54,057 bases of DNA from a virus: the IMG/VR virus record IMGVR_UViG_3300048834_000075, positions 1-54,057 of that record; one strand, written 5' to 3'. A program made the translations under genes and the position numbers. This document shows positions 16,207 to 22,256 of the stretch, piece by piece. The notes below the pieces were generated by a model that ran no database searches, was not told where the DNA came from, and worked only from the letters and a program-made list of their open reading frames with translations. Within the stretch, counting starts at the first letter, position 1; every line of letters starts with the position of its first letter.

Positions 16207-16512
16207 ATGAAGTACGCAGAAGTTCCGCCCTACAGTGTCGCCAAACACTTCGTCAGCATTCCTCCACCAGAGGTCTACGTTCCTGAGTGGAAGGCTGACT
16301 GCAGCCTCGACAACTGCAATCACCCTGGCATCGTCGGAATACGTATCGAGACTGTCCGTTCGATCACATATTGCGAGCACCATGCTTTCAACCTCGACAC
16401 CGTGTACCGAGAGTGGCTGAACGAATACAACAGAGTTCGCCGCACTCACTACAAGGACTATGTCAAGGCCAACTTGAGAACGATCCGTGAGTTCAACATC
16501 CACACGGATTAA
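16207..16512 (+). CDS. Hypothetical protein with a Cys/His motif
   Basis: This is a 101-residue protein. The ATG at 16207 has CAGGAGAAGCC before it. An upstream in-frame ATG at 16126 lacks a binding site and would read through a hairpin. The middle region has CSLDNCNHPG followed about 25 residues later by YCEHHAF, a spacing that could bind one zinc ion. The C-terminal half is basic and helical (REWLNEYNRVRRTHYKDYVK). I recognise no family; nucleic-acid binding is a guess from the zinc-like motif and charge. Confidence 0.75.
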   Translation: MKYAEVPPYSVAKHFVSIPPPEVYVPEWKADCSLDNCNHPGIVGIRIETVRSITYCEHHAFNLDTVYREWLNEYNRVRRTHYKDYVKANLRTIREFNIHTD

Positions 16513-16677
16513 CTCTGCATCTGGGTGCAGTCATGGAACAGTGGACACGATCGCCAGTCGTGTTGAGATGGGAAGTGGCAAGCCCGTCAACAGAGGTGCG
16601 TCCCACATATGCGGCAAGGTTGATTCTCACGACCATCAACGAGTCAATCGAGACAGCCTTGTCGCGCCATTAGTTGT

Positions 16678-16786
16678 CCTCGCTGAATCAGCCCCTCGAT
16701 GCAGGGACATGACCCATTGACACCCTCGCTGAATCAGCCCCTCGATGCAGGGACATGACCCATTGACACCCTCGCTGAATCAGCCC
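16678..16786 (+). repeat. 46-bp tandem repeat, two full copies and a partial third
   Basis: Units begin at 16678, 16724 and 16770 (the last is cut after 17 bases). The two full copies are identical as read. The unit contains GATGCAGGGACATGACCCATTGACA. The partial third copy becomes the left arm of a new hairpin (CCTCGCT...AGCGAGG, about 16770-16798). There are no unique spacers, so this is not a CRISPR. Similar GGGACA...ACC...TGA text occurs in the loop of the hairpin at 18746-18795. Confidence 0.8.
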
Positions 16787-16827
16787 TGATGAGCGAGGTA
16801 GCCGGGATGCACCTGCATCTCGGTCGG

Positions 16828-16869
16828 CAGGCCAGGGCAGCCGGACACAACCGTGTCCACCCTGGCCTG
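16828..16869 (+). repeat. Compound hairpin before the gene at 16914
   Basis: CAGGCCAGGG (16828-16837) pairs with CCCTGGCCTG (16860-16869). An inner stem GGACAC/GTGTCC (16843-16858) closes on an AACC tetraloop. No T-run follows; the gene's AAGGAAGG site lies downstream. It belongs to the series of strong hairpins found in plus-strand gaps of this genome. Confidence 0.75.
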
Positions 16870-16913
16870 CCTCTCCCACCTCACCCGGTGGATCCAAGAA
16901 AGGAAGGTGCCGC

Positions 16914-17240
16914 ATGGCACGCGCAACCAACATGGAGTACATCGCCAAGCTCAAGGCGCAACTGGCCGAGGCCGAGGCCAAGGCCGCGGCGAAGCAGGAG
17001 GCGCAGCGTCTCGCCCTCAGTGAGAAGCTGACCAACCTGCAGGCCAAGCAGGTGGAGCTGGACTCCGCTCACGCCACTCGGATGGCCGCGGCCAACGATG
17101 CGCACAACGAGCGGATGGCCAAGCTGGACGCCCAGATCCTCGAGATCGAGGAGAAGCTGGCGGACATGGCCTCGGCTGCACAGACGGAACAGACCGATGA
17201 CAGCACTGACTACGCAGTTGCCGATCTCGACACCGTCTGA
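16914..17240 (+). CDS. Small coiled-coil protein
   Basis: This is a 108-residue protein. The ATG follows AAGAAAGGAAGGTGCCGC. Residues about 8-90 are almost pure heptad-type helix rich in Ala, Glu, Lys, Gln and Leu (for example LKAQLAEAEAKAAAKQEAQ and MAKLDAQILEIEEKLADMA), so the protein is predicted to be an elongated coiled coil. The tail is acidic. Its last 44 bases overlap the start of the nucleotidyltransferase-fold gene, which implies translational coupling. Function unknown; an oligomeric scaffold or partner of the next protein is plausible. Confidence 0.8.
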   Translation: MARATNMEYIAKLKAQLAEAEAKAAAKQEAQRLALSEKLTNLQAKQVELDSAHATRMAAANDAHNERMAKLDAQILEIEEKLADMASAAQTEQTDDSTDYAVADLDTV

Positions 17241-18003
17241 CGCGATCGACCAGGTGCTGGGCCAGCTGCACGGGACACCCGCCTTCCTCGCGGGTTCCTG
17301 TGTGGCGGCCCAGGCCTACGATCACGACCAGTACCACGACATCGACGTGTTCGTCCCGTCGCAACCCATCCTGTTCATCACCATCCAACGACTGCTCGAC
17401 CAGGGCTACTACCTGGACGACCGCTTCAATCGGGTGTGGTTCAGGTGGCAGCGGTACGGCCTCAAGGGTTGGCACACCAACTCGATGAGGATGTACTCGA
17501 TGGACAACGTGGAGACGAACATCGTCTACAAGCTGGTGGACGGACACCCGACCACCAGCCTGGCTCAGGTGCTGGAGTCCTTCGACTTCGGCCTGCTCGG
17601 TGTCGGCTACGACATCGAGACCGGGATACGCAGGGACATGCGTCCCTATCTGTTCCCGCACCTGCAACCCGATGGCCCTCTGCCGCTGATGCCGAACAAG
17701 CGCAGCAACTGGCGGCAGGGTTTCATCAGCCAGTACAACGGACTGCGGGAAGCCTCTCGCCTGTCCAAGTACCAGGGCTACGGGTACGACATGAGTGAAG
17801 TCATCGACGACCTGATCACGGGTTACCGCATGGCCGCGCTTTACCACACCGGGCACTTCGACCCGGACAAACAACTGCTTGGCGAGATCTACACGCGCAT
17901 CGCTCATCTGATCGAGAGTGCGCAGTTCGACGAGCTCGCCACAGCGTACGCTTCGATCGACTTCAACGACCCGTTGGATGAGATCATGAGCAAGTTGGAG
18001 TAG
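17197..18003 (+). CDS. Nucleotidyltransferase-fold protein (Pol beta/MNT-like)
   Basis: This is a 268-residue protein. The ATG at 17197 is chosen because residues encoded upstream in this frame are arginine/tryptophan-rich read-through of the coiled-coil gene. Near residues 27-47 it reads LAGSCVAAQAYDHDQYHDIDVFV, matching the hG[GS]-x(9-13)-Dh[DE]h signature of the Pol beta nucleotidyltransferase superfamily, with the DID pair as metal ligands. The rest is mixed alpha/beta and aromatic. Phages often carry such proteins annotated simply as nucleotidyltransferase; substrates could be RNA ends, proteins or antibiotics. The third catalytic acid cannot be placed with confidence. Confidence 0.75.
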   Translation: MTALTTQLPISTPSDAIDQVLGQLHGTPAFLAGSCVAAQAYDHDQYHDIDVFVPSQPILFITIQRLLDQGYYLDDRFNRVWFRWQRYGLKGWHTNSMRMYSMDNVETNIVYKLVDGHPTTSLAQVLESFDFGLLGVGYDIETGIRRDMRPYLFPHLQPDGPLPLMPNKRSNWRQGFISQYNGLREASRLSKYQGYGYDMSEVIDDLITGYRMAALYHTGHFDPDKQLLGEIYTRIAHLIESAQFDELATAYASIDFNDPLDEIMSKLE

Positions 18004-18010
18004 GGCTACG

Positions 18011-18331
18011 ATGACCGATAGCACTCGTCATCCCCGCCAACTCCACGAGGCTTTGACACTCAGTGACCTGGCTCGCCAGGCCGCCTCGATGTCGAAGCAT
18101 CCCTCGCACAGGGAACCGCCGCGGGTGTTGACGCCCGAACAACTGCACAGTGACTACGAGGACAACCTCTTCGCACAGTTGGCGGACTCGATGCGAACCC
18201 CCACAAGTCCATCGGACGACGACGACGTGCGTCTGGTGGAGAACGACAGCCGGCATGAGATGTCGCTGGCTGAGTTGTACCGCAAGGGCCGGCAGCGGGG
18301 CCTCATCAAACCGCAGCGACAGTACACCTAA
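18011..18331 (+). CDS. Hypothetical acidic protein
   Basis: This is a 106-residue protein starting eight bases after the preceding stop, with GGAG upstream. It is hydrophilic, and its centre contains SPSDDDDVRLVENDSRHEMSLAELYRKGR. It ends in a short basic tail. No family is recognised. The spacing places it in the same transcript as the nucleotidyltransferase-fold gene. Confidence 0.75.
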   Translation: MTDSTRHPRQLHEALTLSDLARQAASMSKHPSHREPPRVLTPEQLHSDYEDNLFAQLADSMRTPTSPSDDDDVRLVENDSRHEMSLAELYRKGRQRGLIKPQRQYT

Positions 18332-18350
18332 CCGATCCAAGGAGGATCAC

Positions 18351-18740
18351 ATGCCATCATTCACCACAACCGAACTCCAGTCCGGTGGAGTTCTCGTCAC
18401 GGGTACCGACATCAACGGGGACAAGGGCCGCACGGTCCTGAAGTCTCCGGTGTGGGATGCGGTCAAGCAGTCCAAGCGTCAGCAGGAGGCGGCGGAGAAG
18501 GTCGACGCTGTCATCGAACAGATGCTGGCCCCGCTCAACGAGGTGCTCAACGAGATCGCCGAGGACCTGGACGACAGCAACGACTGGCGTACCTACATCA
18601 TCAACGAGGGTGCCGAGGGCGAACCCACCGTGGGTGTCACGCTCGATGACGACGGCGTGCTGCTGCGTCTGCTCGCAGAGACGGACGGCAGCATGTTGAT
18701 CTGGGTCAACGAGACCACGCTCGACGCCATCAAGTCCTGA
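18351..18740 (+). CDS. Hypothetical 129-residue protein
   Basis: The ATG at 18351 follows a textbook CCAAGGAGGATCAC site; upstream in-frame codons run through the previous gene. The protein starts with a small beta-rich part (FTTTELQSGGVLVTGTDING), continues with a helical segment (EQMLAPLNEVLNEIAEDLDD) and ends with alternating hydrophobic beta-like residues. No domain is recognised. It immediately precedes the MoxR/VWA pair, separated only by a hairpin, so it may be a partner or substrate of that pair. Confidence 0.75.
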   Translation: MPSFTTTELQSGGVLVTGTDINGDKGRTVLKSPVWDAVKQSKRQQEAAEKVDAVIEQMLAPLNEVLNEIAEDLDDSNDWRTYIINEGAEGEPTVGVTLDDDGVLLRLLAETDGSMLIWVNETTLDAIKS

Positions 18741-18745
18741 GACAT

Positions 18746-18795
18746 GCAGCGACCCGAGACAGGGACACAACCAATGACCTGTCTCGGGTCGCTGC
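18746..18795 (+). repeat. 18-bp perfect stem hairpin before the MoxR gene
   Basis: GCAGCGACCCGAGACAGG (18746-18763) pairs perfectly with CCTGTCTCGGGTCGCTGC (18778-18795) around a 14-base loop. It is the longest stem in the plus-strand series and is not followed by a T-run. A double-strand RNA processing site (RNase III type) or an RNA-stabilising element is likely. Confidence 0.8.
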
Positions 18796-18819
18796 CTCTC
18801 ACCTCACCCAAGGAGAGTC

Positions 18820-19752
18820 ATGCTTGAGAAGCTGCTCAAACTGTACACGATGGCGATGGCGTTCGACGTCCGCTCACCTATGCCGCATGTCGTCGGCCCG
18901 CCTGGATGTGGTAAGTCCACCAGTGCGGAACAGTTGGCCGACTTGCTGGACGTGAATCTCCACATCCTCAACGTCAGCCGGCTGTCACCTCTCGAGGTCG
19001 AGGGTGTGCAGATGCCACACGGCAGCGGCGAGGACATGGTCCTTCGCATGTTGCCGGCCACCTTCTGGACCAGCCTGAGACACGGCGACATCCTGTTGAT
19101 GGACGAGTTCCTGCGGGGATTCCCCGAGGTGTACAACGCACTGTTGGACATCTTCACCTCTCGCAGGGTTGGCGCCTTCCATCTGCCGAAGGTGTTCATC
19201 ATGGGCAACTCCAACAGTGTCATCACCTATGACCCTGCACTGGAGGACAGGCTGATTCATCTGCCTGTGCCCGACCCTCGCAAGTCGAAGGCCGAACAGA
19301 AGAAGCTGTTGAAGATCTTCGTGGAATCACTGGGCCTACTGCCTGAGATGGTGACACATCCGGACACTCTGGAACTGCTCGAGACTGAGGTGTTCCCGAT
19401 GTACTCCGTGCTCGACGCCTTCACCAAGAAGGGCGTCAAAGTGCAGCCTCATCCTCCCGAGGGTCAGAGTCTGCGCAAGCTGATCGGCCTGGTGCAGATG
19501 CGGTTGGTGGACCCAGGGATGCTGCGAGATGTCATTGATCTCAACAACACTCTGGCCATGCACAAGTCCAAGCCGCAGTACGTGCTGCTGGTCGACGGCA
19601 AGAACGTCCCTGCCGGGTATCAGTCAGCGGCAACAGGACTGATCGGCAATCCGAAACTCAACCATCTTCAGGCGCTCAACCTGAAGATGAACCTGCAACT
19701 CATCCAGCTGCAGGAAACCATGACCCATCCCGAGGAGGATCCAGATGAATGA
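18820..19752 (+). CDS. MoxR-like AAA+ ATPase
   Basis: This is a 310-residue protein. Walker A is GPPGCGKST at 26-34, Walker B is ILLMDE at 91-96, a sensor-1 asparagine lies in MGNSN at about 130-132, and DPALEDRLIHL supplies a probable arginine finger. The lid region follows. This is the MoxR/RavA-type AAA+ class, whose members act as chaperone-like remodelling ATPases together with a VWA-domain partner. The next gene encodes exactly such a VWA protein and overlaps by 8 bases, so the two should form one complex. The target is unknown; it may be a host complex or a phage assembly factor. Start follows CCAAGGAGAGTC. Confidence 0.9.
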   Translation: MLEKLLKLYTMAMAFDVRSPMPHVVGPPGCGKSTSAEQLADLLDVNLHILNVSRLSPLEVEGVQMPHGSGEDMVLRMLPATFWTSLRHGDILLMDEFLRGFPEVYNALLDIFTSRRVGAFHLPKVFIMGNSNSVITYDPALEDRLIHLPVPDPRKSKAEQKKLLKIFVESLGLLPEMVTHPDTLELLETEVFPMYSVLDAFTKKGVKVQPHPPEGQSLRKLIGLVQMRLVDPGMLRDVIDLNNTLAMHKSKPQYVLLVDGKNVPAGYQSAATGLIGNPKLNHLQALNLKMNLQLIQLQETMTHPEEDPDE

Positions 19753-20674
19753 GCTCATCACGATACGACCAGGCTTGGTGTTCCCTCGCCTGATCCTGAA
19801 GCGCACGCTGCCCGACATCGAGACGGCACTGTTCTTCGCCAAGCTGTTCAAGTTCGACGCACAGGAACTGGGCATCCTGCTGTACGCCCTGTTCCGCGAG
19901 AACAGTGTGCTGCACGCACTGACCCAGGACAGTGGTGCGCACAGCCACGAGTTGCAGGACTATCTCGTGGAGCTGGGCTATCAGCCCGAGATGCTCGACG
20001 GTCTGATCGCCTTCGATCGTGACGTCCGGCCGCAGGGGGAGATCCTTCCCGAACTGTGGCAGTCGTTGCAGGTGGAGATCGCCACGTCCATTCAACAGGT
20101 TGCCGACAAGTTGAAGAACGTGGTGGGCACACTGCCCGGTAAACACGGGCAGATGATGTTCTCCACGCTGGCCACGCTGAACGCGAAGCGTGCCACGATC
20201 GGTGACTACAAGGCCCGCATCCAGCACACGCCGGCCAAGCCGAACCTGATCGTGTTCGACGTGTCGGGTTCGATGTCGGAGAACACAGTCCGTGCCCTGG
20301 TCGGCGACGTTGTCGCCCTGTCCTGGGAGGCGGACGCTCACCTGGCCATCGTCAGTAACACCACGACGCACTGGCACCCGGGTGAGTTCTCCGAGCAGGC
20401 CGTGCTGCACGCCGCGGAGTATGGCGGCACACACTACGAGACGCTGAAACCACTCTTCGATTCCACGGAGTGGGGCGTTGTCGTGAGCATCGCCGACTAC
20501 GACAGCAGCCCGGCTGCCAAGTCGGCGTTGCGTGATTGCACCGGCAGCATCGAGCAGGTGCTCGACATCAGTCTGGTGGATCGGCCCACGTACCTCAGTG
20601 AGGTGCTGGGCCAGCTGGCCAACGAGGTACGCCCGCTGCTCATGGCGCAGACCTCGTTGACCTACACCTACTAG
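19745..20674 (+). CDS. VWA-domain partner of the MoxR ATPase
   Basis: This is a 309-residue protein. A helical N-terminal half (1-160) is followed by a von Willebrand A domain beginning LIVFDVSGSMSEN, with the metal-binding DxSxS at 172-176. Later strands such as HLAIVSNTTTHW and WGVVVSIADYD fit the Rossmann-like VWA fold. VWA proteins beside MoxR ATPases act as substrate adaptors or co-chaperones (RavA-ViaA and CbbQ-CbbO are examples). The gene starts inside the end of the ATPase gene (GAGGATCCAGATGAATG), which points to a fixed ratio. A perfect hairpin follows the stop. Confidence 0.88.
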   Translation: MNELITIRPGLVFPRLILKRTLPDIETALFFAKLFKFDAQELGILLYALFRENSVLHALTQDSGAHSHELQDYLVELGYQPEMLDGLIAFDRDVRPQGEILPELWQSLQVEIATSIQQVADKLKNVVGTLPGKHGQMMFSTLATLNAKRATIGDYKARIQHTPAKPNLIVFDVSGSMSENTVRALVGDVVALSWEADAHLAIVSNTTTHWHPGEFSEQAVLHAAEYGGTHYETLKPLFDSTEWGVVVSIADYDSSPAAKSALRDCTGSIEQVLDISLVDRPTYLSEVLGQLANEVRPLLMAQTSLTYTY

Positions 20675-20680
20675 CACCAC

Positions 20681-20714
20681 CTCATCGGCCACGGGATCCG
20701 CCGTGGCCGATGAG
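20681..20714 (+). repeat. 14-bp perfect stem hairpin after the VWA gene
   Basis: CTCATCGGCCACGG (20681-20694) pairs perfectly with CCGTGGCCGATGAG (20701-20714) over a six-base loop. There is no T-run; the next ribosome binding site lies about 45 bases further on. It fits the series of intergenic processing-type hairpins. Confidence 0.8.
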
Positions 20715-20771
20715 CGCACCACCTGTAACACGCACCATCTCACATCCATCAACCGTCCAAGGAGGACAACT

Positions 20772-21455
20772 GTGAGTAAGCCAGTCAACCCCAAGAACGT
20801 CACCGTCTTCGGGCGTCTGTCGTTCCCGACCTTCACCGCTGCCGAGGCCTACGAGCGCAGCCAGAAGGGAAGCTACCCGGCCAAGGACATCGGCTCGGCC
20901 TCGCCCGACTTCCTGATGCTGGTCACCCAGGGTCAGTGGGATCGGTTCCTGACCCACGCCGTGGATAACTTCCTGCCCTACTGCCAGGAGCAGCACGCCA
21001 AGGGGGAGAAGCGCGATGCGCTCGAACCCAAGGAGGTCAAGCAGTTGATCGACGGGATCAGTGGTGATCTGGCCGACCAGATCTACAACAGCCCGGCCAA
21101 GCCCGTTCACGAGAAGTCCGCGGAACTGGCACCGGAAGCGGTGGCCACGATCAAGGCGATCGGACCGAAGGGCGGCAACATCGAACTCAAGGCGATCGTT
21201 CGCAACGAGTCCGAGCTGCTGGTGCCGGACCCGGATCTGATCATCCCGGAGCGGGGCACCATCCTGCCGCTGTCCGACACGAAGTTCGAGATGTACCCGG
21301 GCTGCATCGTGGTGGCGACCCTCAATCTGTACGCCTATCACAATGGCAAACTGCCTGGCTTCTCGGCCGGCGTGACCACCGCTGTGTTCAAGGCTGATGC
21401 AGAGAGGTTCGGCGGCGGCGTCGACATGGACGCCGACGAGATGTTCCTCGACTGA
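20772..21455 (+). CDS. Single-stranded DNA-binding protein, gp2.5/DUF2815-like
   Basis: This is a 227-residue protein. The GTG at 20772 is chosen for the CCAAGGAGGACAACT directly upstream. It starts with VTVFGRLSFPTF and ends with YPGCIVVATLNLYAY, then GFSAGVTTAVFKADAERFGG and an acidic tail. This matches the DUF2815 family, which has the OB fold of T7 gp2.5 ssDNA-binding proteins. The acidic C-terminus (DMDADEMFLD) is typical of SSBs and recruits polymerase and other replication partners. The gene opens the replication block, followed by nuclease and polymerase. Confidence 0.82.
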   Translation: MSKPVNPKNVTVFGRLSFPTFTAAEAYERSQKGSYPAKDIGSASPDFLMLVTQGQWDRFLTHAVDNFLPYCQEQHAKGEKRDALEPKEVKQLIDGISGDLADQIYNSPAKPVHEKSAELAPEAVATIKAIGPKGGNIELKAIVRNESELLVPDPDLIIPERGTILPLSDTKFEMYPGCIVVATLNLYAYHNGKLPGFSAGVTTAVFKADAERFGGGVDMDADEMFLD

Positions 21456-21463
21456 TCACTATG

Positions 21464-21511
21464 GCGGGTGCCTCGGAGAAGAAGCTGATGCTTCCTCTCC
21501 GGGGCGCCCGC
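21464..21511 (+). repeat. Long imperfect hairpin before the nuclease gene
   Basis: GCGGGTGCCTCGGAGA (from 21464) pairs with a slightly mismatched TCTCCGGGGCGCCCGC ending at 21511, and an inner GAAGC-TGAT-GCTTC stem closes the loop. No T-run is present. The AAAGGAGAAGCAC site of the next gene follows at once. Confidence 0.75.
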
Positions 21512-21535
21512 CTCTTCCCCTGAAAGGAGAAGCAC

Positions 21536-22252
21536 ATGGCTGAGATGTTCTCGGCAAGCCGGGCCGAACGGCACATGCAATGCCACGCCAGCGCACAACT
21601 GGACGTGGCGATCCCAGGCTGGCAGCCACCTGTCGTTGACCCGCTCAAGGACAACGCTGCCAACCGGGGCACCCATCTGCACGACCTGTTCGCACAGGTG
21701 ATGGAGCTGCCCGCGAAATCAGCGGCGAAATTTTCGGAAGCCCTCTCCTACGTTGCGGACATCCGCAGCCGGAGGCGATTCTCCACGCTGATCGAACACG
21801 AGGTGACAGTGGAATGGCTGGCCACCAAGCCGCACACGACAGCCGACCTCGTGCTGTACCTGTCTGACGAACTCCACATCTTCGACCTGAAGACGGGAAC
21901 CATCCCGGTGGATGTGGTCAACAACCTGCAGTTGATGTACTACGCAGTGAGCTACGGCCACTTCGCACCCAAAGCGAAGGGGGCGTGGCTGCACATCGTG
22001 CAACCGTGGGCGGACAACACCGCCACCTGGTTCGCTGACACCGCAACACTGGCTCGGTTCATGGGTGAAGCACAAGCCACCGAGACAGCGATCCAACAGG
22101 GCAGCACGACGTTCACACCTGGTGACTCGTGCATGTTCTGTCCCGCCAATCCGCACAGCCGAGGACTCAAGGGAACTCCCATGTGTCCGACGATGATGCA
22201 GATTCTGTATCCGCCTGTCCTCGACGAGGCGGAAATCCTGAAGGAGGACTAG
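21536..22252 (+). CDS. PD-(D/E)XK nuclease with Cas4-like cysteines (DUF2800-type)
   Basis: This is a 238-residue protein. The nuclease core shows D104 in TADLVLY, D117 and K119 in FDLKTG, and Q132 in NNLQLMYY, which is the RecB-type D-(D/E)xK-Q pattern. Four cysteines, C16 near the N-terminus and C199, C202 and C217 near the C-terminus, have the one-plus-three spacing of the iron-sulfur staple found in AddB and Cas4 nucleases. The expected activity is exonuclease on DNA ends in phage recombination or processing. It lies between the ssDNA-binding protein and the polymerase. The Fe-S cluster is inferred from the cysteines. Confidence 0.85.
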   Translation: MAEMFSASRAERHMQCHASAQLDVAIPGWQPPVVDPLKDNAANRGTHLHDLFAQVMELPAKSAAKFSEALSYVADIRSRRRFSTLIEHEVTVEWLATKPHTTADLVLYLSDELHIFDLKTGTIPVDVVNNLQLMYYAVSYGHFAPKAKGAWLHIVQPWADNTATWFADTATLARFMGEAQATETAIQQGSTTFTPGDSCMFCPANPHSRGLKGTPMCPTMMQILYPPVLDEAEILKED

Positions 22253-22256
22253 CACC

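Larger units (their letters stand above)
16513..16913. other. 400-bp non-coding gap with 46-bp tandem repeats and hairpins
   Basis: The gap contains small inverted repeats (CTGCA/TGCAG near 16515-16530; ACACGA/TCGTGT near 16543-16562), the 46-bp tandem repeats at 16678-16786 and a compound hairpin at 16828-16869. A frame at 16487-16720 overlaps the end of the previous gene and reads into the repeats without a ribosome binding site, so I do not call it. The region may encode a small structured RNA. Confidence 0.6.

Noticed and set aside
16487-16720. Possible 77-residue gene
   Set aside because: It starts within the previous gene and ends inside the 46-bp repeats, with no ribosome binding site.
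16678-16786. CRISPR array
   Set aside because: The units are directly tandem with no unique spacers and only two full copies; no cas genes are near.
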